Shown: positions 7,359 to 15,951 of the stretch, one piece after another | Position numbering within the stretch: position 1 is the stretch's first letter | Layout of the letters: every line of letters starts with the position of its first letter | NCBI RefSeq assembly: GCF_002288305.1 | Contig: NZ_CP016779.1 | Span: forward strand, 248,001 to 312,000 | Source: Candidatus Nanopelagicus abundans | GTDB lineage: Bacteria; Actinomycetota; Actinomycetes; Nanopelagicales; Nanopelagicaceae | Direction: 5' to 3' | DNA length: 64,000 bases | Notes under the pieces: generated by a model | Told to the model about the DNA's origin: nothing | Databases searched by the model: none | The model's input: only the letters and a program-made list of their open reading frames with translations | Made by a program: the position numbers and the translations under genes

Positions 7359-8672
7359 TTAAATTGCAAGATTTATTATTCCAGCAGCAATTCCGGCAAA
7401 TTGCGCAGCACCCGTTGCACCCGCCTCCTGAGCATCGGAGACTTTATATTCCCCAAACTGCTTACTCTTCTGACTTGCAATCATGGGATTCTTTATCCAG
7501 CCACCAGCAATAATTACTTCTTTAGATTTTCCGGTGAACTTTTCAATCAGGCTAACCATTTGTTCAGAGTCCTTTACTAAATGTTCAGTTGCAGCTCTAA
7601 AAAGTGCGGCCGGTGAGGCACCTTCATCTAAGTTTGTTACTGAAAGTCCGTGATAATCATTAACAATTTGTAATGTATTTGTAGAGGAATCAACTTTTAA
7701 AGCTGCCTCTCCCAAAGCAATCTTTTCTGCGCGAGTTTTTACACCAACTAGGGCACATACTCGCTCCAGTGTTAGGCCAGTAGGAAGTGCTCCCAGTAAT
7801 GTGTAGTGATCTGGGATTACCGAGCAACTTAATCCAACATTTGCGGCCGCAAGTTCTGCGATTGCCTCCCTCGGTAATGAGGTTTTAAATGTGCGCAGAA
7901 GTGCTTCAGCAGTACCCATTGAATCAAAGAGAGTTCCCTCATTAATAGCGCCACTATAAAAAGCAGCGGTAAAGTGATCATGTCCTGCAATTGTTATTAT
8001 TGCCCCTCGTAAGTTTTCAGGTGCACTTTGATTAACTCGACCAATTACCTCACCGGCTACAACTAATCGAGCAAGGAAATCTTTACCACCACCTACTAAT
8101 GCAATTGCCTCAAGCCAAGGGGTGCGCGCTTCAACATCAAAGAATCCAGAGCGAGATATTAAAGATAATTCATTAACCATTTCAGCGCCTAAGCAGTAAG
8201 CAACCCATTCAGGAGCTGATAGAAAATATTTAGCGCTCCTTGTTTTGGGATACTCTTTATTAAGCCATAGAGTTTTAGAAAGTGAAACAATTTCATTAAC
8301 CGGGGCACCGGCGCGAGCACGGAATTCAAAATCTCCAAGCTCTTTAATTATTGGCTCAGTTAATCCGCGTGGATCATGCCAAGCAAGGCCTGGGGCAAGT
8401 GGGTTTCCGGCATCATCGAGCAAGAAGCCAGTCTCACTAAAACCAGTAAATGCAATTGCAGCTACAACTCCGCCAGCATCTTGGGCAGCTTTCGAGGCCA
8501 CAGAGATAACTGTCTGCGCGAGTTTGCGAGCATCGATTTCACTAAAATTTTTCTCATGTGTGAAAGGTGTAATCTCTGAATACTCTGCAAGTATTTTTAA
8601 ACTTGTATCAGTTGCTACAGCTTTAATATTTGATGTACCGATATCTACACCAATGAGTATTTGTTTAGACAT
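7359..8672 (-). CDS. FGGY-family carbohydrate kinase
   Basis: This is an ATP-dependent kinase of the glycerol/xylulose/gluconate kinase superfamily. The N-terminal ATPase loop GVDIGTSNIKAVATD (residues 8-22), the mid-protein GHDHFTAAFYSGAINEGTLFDSMGTAEALL and the C-terminal adenosine-site VIIAGGWIKNP are visible. At 437 residues it is shorter than the usual 480-520. It is the only minus-strand gene at the left end of the catabolic island, divergent from the aldolase, and would phosphorylate a sugar or polyol from that pathway. The substrate is not readable. Confidence 0.8.
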   Translation of the reverse strand: MSKQILIGVDIGTSNIKAVATDTSLKILAEYSEITPFTHEKNFSEIDARKLAQTVISVASKAAQDAGGVVAAIAFTGFSETGFLLDDAGNPLAPGLAWHDPRGLTEPIIKELGDFEFRARAGAPVNEIVSLSKTLWLNKEYPKTRSAKYFLSAPEWVAYCLGAEMVNELSLISRSGFFDVEARTPWLEAIALVGGGKDFLARLVVAGEVIGRVNQSAPENLRGAIITIAGHDHFTAAFYSGAINEGTLFDSMGTAEALLRTFKTSLPREAIAELAAANVGLSCSVIPDHYTLLGALPTGLTLERVCALVGVKTRAEKIALGEAALKVDSSTNTLQIVNDYHGLSVTNLDEGASPAALFRAATEHLVKDSEQMVSLIEKFTGKSKEVIIAGGWIKNPMIASQKSKQFGEYKVSDAQEAGATGAAQFAGIAAGIINLAI

Positions 8673-8714
8673 ATAAACCTAAATCTAGTCTTTCAACCTG
8701 GCATTTAATAGACC

Positions 8715-8735
8715 CTCATTAAAACATTTAATGAG
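8715..8735. promoter_or_regulatory. Palindrome, candidate operator
   Basis: CTCATTAA-AACAT-TTAATGAG is a perfect 8-bp dyad with a 5-bp spacer in the 179-bp region between the divergent kinase and aldolase genes. Its shape fits a homodimeric repressor site. No regulator gene is seen nearby. Confidence 0.5.
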
Positions 8736-8851
8736 ATAGGCAGGAGATTTAGTCGAGAAAAAATGCTTTTCAGGGCTGGTTGAATACTCTGGCATGGCTC
8801 TAGAATAAGGGCATAGCTGGTGAAATCACTAGTAAAAATTGGAGTTACCTA

Positions 8852-9682
8852 ATGTCTGATGTATCCATTCGCCTTAAGCGACTTTTTAATAATGGGCGTT
8901 GTCTTGATATTGCTATCGATCACGGGTTTTTTGGTGAAGTTACATTTCTTGCTGGTATCGAGGATATGAAAGTAGCAGTAGATACATTAGTAGCAGCCGC
9001 ACCAGATGCGATTCAATTAACTATTGGACAAGCAAAGTTACTTCAAAATAATCCTTACCCAAATAAACCAGCATTAGTACTTCGAACAGATGTAGCAAAT
9101 GTATATGGCAAGGTGATTCCAGATCATCTTTTTAGTATTTTATTAGGAGACCCAGTACTGCAAGCAGTTAGATTAGATGCCGCAATAGTTGTTGTGAATT
9201 TATTTGACTTACCGGGCCGGCCTGAACTTAAGGATGCTTGTATTAGAAATATTATGACCCTTAAAGCACAGTGTGAGCATTATGGAATGCCTTTAATGGT
9301 GGAGCCATTAGTAATGAAGGATGCTTCAGCAGGTGGATACACCTCTGATGGTGATCTAGATAAAATTCTTTCTTTAGTTCGCCAAGCAGTTGAACTCGGC
9401 GCCGATGTAATTAAGGCTGATCCAACTGATAATGCTGCCGATTATCACCATGTAGTTAAAATTTCCGGGGCAGTTCCAGTTTTAGTAAGAGGCGGTGGCA
9501 GGGTTGGCGATGAGGAACTTTTAAATCGCACCTCTGAAGTTCTAAAGCAAGGTGCGGCAGGAATTGTTTATGGCAGAAACATAATTGCGCACCCAAAACC
9601 TGCAAAAATTACAAAAGCCTTGATGGCTATGCTCCATAATCAAACATCAGTTTCTGAGGCACTAAAGATCATTTCTGCCTAA
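8852..9682 (+). CDS. Class I aldolase, DhnA/LsrF/DeoC-like TIM barrel
   Basis: This 276-residue protein begins with LKRLFNNGRCLDIAIDHGFFGE, the D-H-G signature of DhnA-type class I aldolases (fructose-bisphosphate aldolase FbaB, LsrF, AroA'). The DVIKADPTD strand contains the expected Schiff-base lysine, and VLVRGGGRVGDEE holds the phosphate-binding glycines. In a region with iolBCDE but no IolJ it is a good candidate for cleaving a phosphorylated keto-acid or ketose. A related gene begins at 63734. It is 1 nt from the next gene, so the two are one operon. Confidence 0.75.
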   Translation: MSDVSIRLKRLFNNGRCLDIAIDHGFFGEVTFLAGIEDMKVAVDTLVAAAPDAIQLTIGQAKLLQNNPYPNKPALVLRTDVANVYGKVIPDHLFSILLGDPVLQAVRLDAAIVVVNLFDLPGRPELKDACIRNIMTLKAQCEHYGMPLMVEPLVMKDASAGGYTSDGDLDKILSLVRQAVELGADVIKADPTDNAADYHHVVKISGAVPVLVRGGGRVGDEELLNRTSEVLKQGAAGIVYGRNIIAHPKPAKITKALMAMLHNQTSVSEALKIISA

Positions 9683-9683
9683 C

Positions 9684-10823
9684 ATGTTAACTCAAAAAAT
9701 CGTTAAGGTTGGAATTATTGGCGGTGGGCTAATGGGGCGTGAACTATTAGTTTTAGCTGGTAGATGGGATGCGTTAATTGAGCATCCAGTTCGACCAGTA
9801 ATTACTGCAATTGCTGATACATCAGATTCTGCGCGTGAGTTTTTTACCAAAGCAGGAGTTAGTGAGTCTTATTCTGACTATAAACAACTACTTGAAAGTA
9901 AAAATGTAGATGTTGTATATATTGCAGTTCCTCATAATCTTCACCAAGAAATCTACTTAGCTGCGATTAATGCAGGTAAAGATTTTTTAGCAGAAAAACC
10001 ATTTGGGATTGACTTAAACGCTGCTCAATCAATCTCTGATGCTTTGGTTGGTAAAAAAAACTTTGTTCGAGTATCAAGTGAGTTTCCCTTCTATCCAGGT
10101 GCTCAAGCAGCTCTAAAAGAGGTTAAGAGCGGGCGATTAGGTGAAATTGTCGAGGTTAGATCTGGGTTGTTACATTCTTCAGATATTGATCCATTGAAAT
10201 TAATTAATTGGAAGCGACAGAAAAAATTCTGTGGTGAAATCGGCGTCCTCGGAGATCTTGGTATGCATGCCGCTCATATTCCACTGCGCTTAGGTTTTAG
10301 GCCTACTAGTGTTTTTGCAATTTTAGATGACATTATTACTCACCGCCCAGATGCTAAGGGTGAATCAATTGTTTGTGACACTTTTGATAATGCAGTTCTA
10401 GCATTGCGCGCAAAAAGTTCTGAAAGTATTCGAGAATTTCCAATGTTCTGGGAGATGAAACGAATTGCCCCAGGTGAAATTAATACTTTCTATTTCACTG
10501 CGACTGGACTAACTGGTGGGGTTCGCTTTTCTACCCGAAATCCTGCTGTCTATCAAACTTTCACACTTAAAGATGGCAAGCAAATTTGGTCTGAAATACA
10601 ACCAGGCTATAACACTAATTGGCCGGTAGTTACTGGCCATATTTTTGAGTTTGGTTTTCTTGATGCACTACTTCAAATGTGGGCTTCATTTTTAGCAGAG
10701 CGCGAAGGAAGTCTGGGGGATCGATTTGCATGTGCTTCAGTTGCAGAAGTTTTAGATTCCCACAAAGTATTTGCTGCCGCACTTAATTCACATCAGAGCC
10801 GCGGGCAAGTATTAATAGCCTAA
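9684..10823 (+). CDS. Gfo/Idh/MocA-family NAD(P)-dependent oxidoreductase
   Basis: A Rossmann fold opens with VGIIGGGLMGRELL (residues 8-21). The canonical DVVYIAVPHNLHQE and the EKPFG motif (around residue 107), where the lysine is catalytic, follow. The C-terminal alpha/beta dimerisation domain includes GDLGMHAAHIPLRLG with the catalytic His. At 379 residues it is a normal length. It directly follows the aldolase gene and probably oxidises a sugar or cyclitol that feeds it. The specific substrate is unknown. Confidence 0.82.
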   Translation: MLTQKIVKVGIIGGGLMGRELLVLAGRWDALIEHPVRPVITAIADTSDSAREFFTKAGVSESYSDYKQLLESKNVDVVYIAVPHNLHQEIYLAAINAGKDFLAEKPFGIDLNAAQSISDALVGKKNFVRVSSEFPFYPGAQAALKEVKSGRLGEIVEVRSGLLHSSDIDPLKLINWKRQKKFCGEIGVLGDLGMHAAHIPLRLGFRPTSVFAILDDIITHRPDAKGESIVCDTFDNAVLALRAKSSESIREFPMFWEMKRIAPGEINTFYFTATGLTGGVRFSTRNPAVYQTFTLKDGKQIWSEIQPGYNTNWPVVTGHIFEFGFLDALLQMWASFLAEREGSLGDRFACASVAEVLDSHKVFAAALNSHQSRGQVLIA

Positions 10824-10824
10824 A

Positions 10825-11685
10825 TTAATACCGAGCTTTCATGTATTTAAGTGCATGAGCAGCTAGATCATCTGAGTCTTCCCATAGGTTTCTCCAAATA
10901 CATAAAGCATTAGAAAGTGCTGGGTCAACAACTACTGATGAGAATGATTCAAAGGTGATCGGGCCTGAATAATTTATCTTCTTTAATGCTGTGAAGAATG
11001 TATCAAAATCTACATTGCCAGACCCTAAGTAACCACGATGGCTTTCACCTATATGAACATATCCAAGAGCGTCACCAGCGTCTAATACTGCCTGTGACAT
11101 TCCATCCTCTTCGATATTCATATGATAAGTGTCTAAATGCAGATAAGCATTTGGTCTATTTACAGCTTCAAGAAACTTAAGTCCTTCTTTTCCAGTGTTC
11201 ATAATATTTGTTTCATATCTATTAACTACTTCTAGATTTATATTAATACCCTTATCAGCTGCGTAATCAGCAAGGCGGGCAACTGCCGCAATTGAGTTAG
11301 CTCGATTTTCAGCAGAGGCAGGTCCTGGATATTTACCTAAACTGCAGTAAATAACTCCACAAAGTTCAGTTGATCCAATCGCATGTAACTTATCAACAAC
11401 TTTTCTAAGAAGCTCATCGCCTTTTTTTACAATAGATGGATTTGTACTCGTAACATCTGTCTCAGGGGAAAGTCCCAATGAGGCAGTAGCAAATAATCCA
11501 TACTCTGATAACACCGCTTTTGTCATTGCCACATCTATTTTGTCTGGCTCGATCATCAACATTTCAATGTAGTCATAACCAGCTTTTTTTGCACTGGCGG
11601 CAGCCTTTCGAGCACTTGCCTCCGACCAATCACCGGCCCAAACAAGAGCATGCCCACCAAATTTTAAAGCATTTTTATTAGTCAT
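10825..11685 (-). CDS. Ketose 3-epimerase-type sugar isomerase (tagatose/psicose 3-epimerase family)
   Basis: The 286-residue TIM barrel carries the metal and catalytic residues of the D-tagatose/D-psicose 3-epimerase family in order: LEVVNRYE, HLDTYHMNIEE, HIGESHRGYLGSG and ITFESFSS. Two glutamates, one aspartate and one histidine bind Mn2+. Such enzymes epimerise free ketoses at C3. It is on the minus strand and converges on the oxidoreductase with a 1-nt gap. Broader sugar-phosphate isomerase roles cannot be excluded. Confidence 0.75.
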   Translation of the reverse strand: MTNKNALKFGGHALVWAGDWSEASARKAAASAKKAGYDYIEMLMIEPDKIDVAMTKAVLSEYGLFATASLGLSPETDVTSTNPSIVKKGDELLRKVVDKLHAIGSTELCGVIYCSLGKYPGPASAENRANSIAAVARLADYAADKGININLEVVNRYETNIMNTGKEGLKFLEAVNRPNAYLHLDTYHMNIEEDGMSQAVLDAGDALGYVHIGESHRGYLGSGNVDFDTFFTALKKINYSGPITFESFSSVVVDPALSNALCIWRNLWEDSDDLAAHALKYMKARY

Positions 11686-11773
11686 TTATTTTCCTATCTA
11701 TTGAATAGCAGACTAAAGGTAATTAGAATCTTAGAGTCTGTTTAACGATATAGGAAGGCTTTTTTAAATAATT

Positions 11774-12772
11774 ATGAAAGCTGTCCTTTTGACTGAAATC
11801 GGTAAGTTAGAAGTTAAAGAAATCCCAACTCCAAAACCAGGTAAAGATGAATTAGTTATCAAAATGCTTGCCTGCGGTATTTGTGGAACTGACAGACATA
11901 TTTTATTAGGTGAGCACCCAGCAGCAATGCATTTAGTTTTAGGTCATGAATTTGGTGGTGAAGTAACTGAAGTAGGTGAAGGTGTTGATTTTAAAGTAGG
12001 GGATCTAGTTTCAGTTGATCCAAACATTGTTTGCGGAACATGTGATCACTGCCTTGCAAAGCGAACAGCTCACTGTCGAAATCTTGCTGCCCTTGGCGTC
12101 ACATTAAATGGCGGATTTGCAGAGTATGTTCTGCTTCCTAAAAGCCAGGCCTATTTAGTTCCTAAGAACTTAAATCCGCTTTACTTAGGTTTAGTAGAGC
12201 CACTTGCTTGTTGTATTCGCGGAATGGATTTAGCCCAAGTAAAAGCAGGGGATCGTGTGGCAGTCCTGGGTGGTGGCTCGATGGGAATGTTAATTGTGCA
12301 ACTAGTTAAATTAGCTGGAGCAAGTGAAATCATATTAATCACAAGACAAAAAGAACGACGCGAAATTGCTATGAAACTAGGTGCAACCAGCACGATTGAT
12401 CCAGTAGCGGAGGATGTTACAAAGATTCTAAAAGATATTGATGTTTCATTTGAGGTTGCCGGCGTTAGTCAAACCTTTCAGCAAGCATGTGCGATAACTC
12501 GATCTGGTGGAACAGTTCTTGTGCTCGGCGTTGCTCCATCGCATGAGACAGTGCAATTTAGTGTTTATGATCTATTAATTAGGGGATTAAAGATAATTGG
12601 TTCATATATAAACCCATATACCCAAGGAAGGGCTGCTGAATTAATCTCAAGTGGAAAATTAAACCTTGACCTAATTATTTCAAAGACTGTCTCCTTAGAT
12701 GAATTACCAGCTGTATTAGCGGCTAATCCTGGTCAAGGTGATATCAAATATATTGTGACAGGAGATAAATAA
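11774..12772 (+). CDS. Zinc-dependent medium-chain alcohol/polyol dehydrogenase
   Basis: The 332-residue MDR protein has the catalytic zinc site CGICGTDRH and GHEFGGEV, the structural zinc loop CGTCDHCLAKRTAHC (four cysteines) and the NAD Rossmann segment VAVLGGGSMGMLIVQL. The architecture is that of sorbitol, threonine and L-idonate dehydrogenases. It starts a run of co-directional genes and is joined to the SDR gene by a 1-nt TAATG overlap. It probably oxidises a polyol to a ketose in the same pathway. Confidence 0.82.
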   Translation: MKAVLLTEIGKLEVKEIPTPKPGKDELVIKMLACGICGTDRHILLGEHPAAMHLVLGHEFGGEVTEVGEGVDFKVGDLVSVDPNIVCGTCDHCLAKRTAHCRNLAALGVTLNGGFAEYVLLPKSQAYLVPKNLNPLYLGLVEPLACCIRGMDLAQVKAGDRVAVLGGGSMGMLIVQLVKLAGASEIILITRQKERREIAMKLGATSTIDPVAEDVTKILKDIDVSFEVAGVSQTFQQACAITRSGGTVLVLGVAPSHETVQFSVYDLLIRGLKIIGSYINPYTQGRAAELISSGKLNLDLIISKTVSLDELPAVLAANPGQGDIKYIVTGDK

Positions 12773-13587
12773 TGACAATTGATCCGATTATGAATAGTGA
12801 AAACATCTTAGGGCGATTTTCTTTGCGTGGAAAAGTGGCTTTAGTGACAGGTGCGGGGCAAGGAATTGGAAGGGCTTTTGCACACGCCCTAGCTGATGCT
12901 GGCGCAGATGTTGCAGTAATTGATCGAGAAAAAGAAGCATCACAAATCGTAAGTGATGAGATCAAGCGGAGAAATCCAAGTCAAAAATCAATAGCTATTA
13001 CTGCTGATGTAACTGATGAATCACAAGTTAAAGAAACCATTAAAGAGGTTGTAAGTGAATTAGGGGATTTAACAATTGCCTGTAATAACGTTGGAACTGG
13101 GCAATGGATTGATAGCGAAAATATGCCCTACGCTGATTTTCAAGCAATGATGAGAATTAATCTTGATTCAGTTTTTTTATGTGCTCAGAATGAAGCAAAA
13201 CATATGTTTACGCGTGGTTACGGCAAGATAATAAATACCGCTTCAATGTCAGCACATGTTGCTAATTTCCCGCAAAATCAATCTCATTACAACACTTCAA
13301 AAGCTGGCGTGATTTCTCTGACCAGAAGTCTTGGAACTGAATGGGCTGATCGAGGGGTTCGAGTAAATAGCATTTCACCTGGCTACACAAGAACTCCATT
13401 AGTGGAGGAATTACTTGAAACAGAAATTGGGAAAAAAATGTGGCCAGTCTGGAAATCAAGAATTCCACAGCAGAAAATGGCTGAAGTAACTGATTTACAA
13501 GGCGCCATAGTCTTTCTGGCATCAGCAGTTTCAGACTACATGACTGGTTGCGATTTAGTTATCGATGGCGGGTATACAGCCTGGTAA
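12772..13587 (+). CDS. Short-chain dehydrogenase/reductase
   Basis: This is a classical SDR of 271 residues: the cofactor motif VTGAGQGIGRAFA (around 25-37), NNVGTG, the catalytic Ser in TASMSAHV and YNTSK with the catalytic Tyr and Lys (around 170-174), ending in a CDLVIDGGYTAW dimer tail. The ATG at 12772 overlaps the preceding stop; an in-frame ATG at 12790 is a possible alternative because the first residues are not conserved in SDRs. A sugar or polyol substrate is likely from context. Confidence 0.85.
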   Translation: MTIDPIMNSENILGRFSLRGKVALVTGAGQGIGRAFAHALADAGADVAVIDREKEASQIVSDEIKRRNPSQKSIAITADVTDESQVKETIKEVVSELGDLTIACNNVGTGQWIDSENMPYADFQAMMRINLDSVFLCAQNEAKHMFTRGYGKIINTASMSAHVANFPQNQSHYNTSKAGVISLTRSLGTEWADRGVRVNSISPGYTRTPLVEELLETEIGKKMWPVWKSRIPQQKMAEVTDLQGAIVFLASAVSDYMTGCDLVIDGGYTAW

Positions 13588-13618
13588 TTAATCAGATCAG
13601 AATGTATAAGATTTACTC

Positions 13619-14533
13619 ATGAGCGTTTTAGTCTTTGGTAGCTTAAATTTAGATTTAGTTACCTACGCCGATAAGTTGCCGGCAATTGGTGAAACTATTG
13701 TTGGCGAGAAACTACTTAAGTTTCCTGGTGGTAAAGGTTTAAATCAAGCAATCGCAGCAAGAAGAGCTGGTTCTGAAGTTTTAATGATTGGCTCAATCGG
13801 AAATGACTTAGATGGTGATTTTTTATTTGATATTTTAAAGAGTGAAAATATCGATCATAAATTTATTACCAAAACTTCAGAGCAAACTGGCATTGCCGTT
13901 ATTGAAGTATCAAAAAGTGGTGAAAATAGAATAATTATCATCGCTGGAGCTAATTCTAAAACTAAATTTTCAGATGAAGTTTTAACTAGTTCACCTTTAG
14001 TAACCGTCTCTTTAGCCCAGCTAGAAACACCAATTATTGAGGTTGCTAAGTTTATTCAAAAGAGTAAAGCGGCTGGAAAAATCACCATCTTAAATCCAGC
14101 ACCAATTCAAAAACTTGATGAAGCATTACTTCAAGATACCGATTATTTAATTGCCAATGAGACAGAGGCATCATTTTTAGTTGGCAAAGCTGTTGAACAC
14201 TTAAGTAAAGATGAGGCAGTTATAATTGCAAAACAATTACAAAAAAATGGCGCGAAAAAAGTGATAATTACATTAGGAGCGCAGGGAAGTATTTACTTAG
14301 ATCAGGAAAAGGATTTATTTACACCTGCCTATAAAGTGAACGCAGTGGATACAACGGCGGCAGGTGATGCATTTTGTGGCGCATTTGCAACTGCTATATC
14401 CGAACATAAACCAGTTGAATATGCGCTCAAATTCGCCTCAGCCGCAGGCGCCTTGGCTGCAACTAAAGCGGGGGCGGTGCCATCTCTGCCTAGTCAGCAG
14501 GAGATATTGTCAATGATTACATCTTTAGACTAA
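13619..14533 (+). CDS. rbsK: Ribokinase (PfkB family)
   Basis: The 304-residue PfkB kinase opens with VFGSLNLDLVTYADKLPAIGET and GGKGLNQAIAARRAG, the sugar-binding signature of ribokinases. VDTTAAGDAFCGAFA (around 240-254) holds the catalytic Asp and anion hole. The DTTAAGD form is also that of E. coli RbsK. It makes ribose-5-phosphate from ribose. It is followed 9 nt later by an rbsD-like gene, which supports ribose as substrate. Confidence 0.85.
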   Translation: MSVLVFGSLNLDLVTYADKLPAIGETIVGEKLLKFPGGKGLNQAIAARRAGSEVLMIGSIGNDLDGDFLFDILKSENIDHKFITKTSEQTGIAVIEVSKSGENRIIIIAGANSKTKFSDEVLTSSPLVTVSLAQLETPIIEVAKFIQKSKAAGKITILNPAPIQKLDEALLQDTDYLIANETEASFLVGKAVEHLSKDEAVIIAKQLQKNGAKKVIITLGAQGSIYLDQEKDLFTPAYKVNAVDTTAAGDAFCGAFATAISEHKPVEYALKFASAAGALAATKAGAVPSLPSQQEILSMITSLD

Positions 14534-14542
14534 GTTTTAATC

Positions 14543-14935
14543 ATGATTAAAAATGGAATCCTGCATCCACAGTTAGCCTCACTACTTGCCAGATTTAGGC
14601 ATGTTAATTCAATAGCAATTGTTGATGGTCCATTTCCATTTTATCCAGGTGTAGAAACAATTGAATTAGCAATTACTATGGGTTGGCCAACAATCCCACA
14701 AGTTCTGGATGAAATTTTGCCATTTCTAGATGTAACTTCTTTAGTTTTAGCAAATGAGTTTGAGGAAAAAGTTGATAAGCAGATAGTTGAAAAATATATT
14801 AGTCACCATAAAGGTATCCCTACAACAAAGGTTGCACATAGTGAGTTTAAGAAACTAGCAAGTCAATCTTTGGGAGTTATTCATACGGGCGATAGCATTC
14901 CGTATAGTTCAGTTATTTTAAGGTCAGGCTTCTAA
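14543..14935 (+). CDS. rbsD: RbsD/FucU-family sugar mutarotase
   Basis: This 130-residue protein follows the RbsD layout: N-terminal ILHPQLASLLARFRHVNSIAIVDG with the catalytic His in the RHVN position, a central ELAITMGWPTIPQVLDEIL and the C-terminal HTGDSIPYSSVILRSGF, equivalent to the RTGE.SPYANIIL tail. It interconverts pyranose and furanose ring forms for the kinase. RbsD is favoured over FucU from length and from the rbsK neighbour. Confidence 0.8.
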   Translation: MIKNGILHPQLASLLARFRHVNSIAIVDGPFPFYPGVETIELAITMGWPTIPQVLDEILPFLDVTSLVLANEFEEKVDKQIVEKYISHHKGIPTTKVAHSEFKKLASQSLGVIHTGDSIPYSSVILRSGF

Positions 14936-14940
14936 TAGTT

Positions 14941-15951
14941 ATGAAGAAAAAAGCTAGCGATATCTGCGTAGGTATAGTTGGCGCCGGAATTATGGGAAGT
15001 GGACACGCACTTTATATTTCAGAGAGTATTAAAGGTGCTCGAGTTGCTGGTATTTATGATGCAAATGCAATTGTTGCAAAGAAAGTAGCTAGTAAAGTTA
15101 AAAAAATTAGTAGCTATCCAGTTACCGTATATAACTCAATTGAAAGTTTGCTAGCGTCTAAAGAAATAACTGCAATCATCATTGCATCCCCAGATCAACT
15201 TCACGCCGAACACCTCTCAATGGCATTAGCTGCTGGAAAAGATGTGCTTTGCGAAAAACCATTAGCTTCAAATGACTCTGACGCTAAAAAAGTTGCACAA
15301 ATCGCAAATAAATCTAAGTCAATAGTCGGTATTGGATTTATGCGTAGATTTGATCCAGCATACCTAGAGCTAAAGCGCGTAGTACGCAGTGGAAAGTATG
15401 GAAAAGTTTTACAAATTCGCTGTACATCAAGAAATGTTAGTTCACCAACTGCAACTACAGCCATGTTACTTACAAATGTTGCAGTGCACGAGGTTGATGT
15501 AATTAGGTGGTTATTAGAGGAAGAGATTAAGTCTGTAAGTGTTAATTTAACTAAGGTTACAGCGAAGGCAAATTCAAAGCTTTTCGACCCAATTTCAGTA
15601 AATTGCTATACCTCATCTGGTGTATTAGCCACTATAGATATTTGCGCAAATAGCACCTATGGCTATGAAGTTGGCATGGAGGTAATAATGGAGAGTGCAT
15701 CCCTTGTTATTGAAAATCTTGGCGATTTAACAATTGTTAAAGATTTTTATCTACCAAAGCGAAAGTCTGGAAAGTTATATAAAGACTGGATGGGTCGGTT
15801 TAAACCAGCATATATTGCTGAATTAAATGCATTTGTTGAGTCAATTAAAAAACGTAAGCTTCATCCAAATTTTGCAACAGCAAATGATGGTTTAGCCGCC
15901 AGCATTGCATGCGGCCTTGGTGTTAAGAGTTTAAAAGGTTACAAACGCTGA
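14941..15951 (+). CDS. iolG: Gfo/Idh/MocA oxidoreductase, probable inositol 2-dehydrogenase
   Basis: The 336-residue product has the Rossmann start VGIVGAGIMGSGHAL, CEKPLAS with the catalytic lysine, and VAVHEVDVIRWLL, equivalent to the Asp/His catalytic pair of IolG. The reaction expected is myo-inositol to scyllo-inosose with NAD+. Placement beside iolD and near iolE, iolC and iolB supports inositol. The 3' end overlaps the convergent iolD by 13 nt. Other cyclitols or sugars cannot be excluded. Confidence 0.7.
   Translation: MKKKASDICVGIVGAGIMGSGHALYISESIKGARVAGIYDANAIVAKKVASKVKKISSYPVTVYNSIESLLASKEITAIIIASPDQLHAEHLSMALAAGKDVLCEKPLASNDSDAKKVAQIANKSKSIVGIGFMRRFDPAYLELKRVVRSGKYGKVLQIRCTSRNVSSPTATTAMLLTNVAVHEVDVIRWLLEEEIKSVSVNLTKVTAKANSKLFDPISVNCYTSSGVLATIDICANSTYGYEVGMEVIMESASLVIENLGDLTIVKDFYLPKRKSGKLYKDWMGRFKPAYIAELNAFVESIKKRKLHPNFATANDGLAASIACGLGVKSLKGYKR

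Noticed and set aside
8245-8676. 143-codon open frame opposite the FGGY kinase
   Set aside because: It lies fully inside the kinase on the other strand, shows no family motif, and mirrors the codon bias of the true gene.
12812-12826. Fifth copy of the short repeat (AGGGCGATTTTCTTT)
   Set aside because: It is inside the SDR coding sequence, lacks the CCGGCTTATA part and keeps only a partial core; chance similarity.
13262-13522. 86-codon open frame opposite the SDR gene
   Set aside because: It is antisense to a well-conserved SDR including its YxxxK site; no motif or ribosome site supports it.
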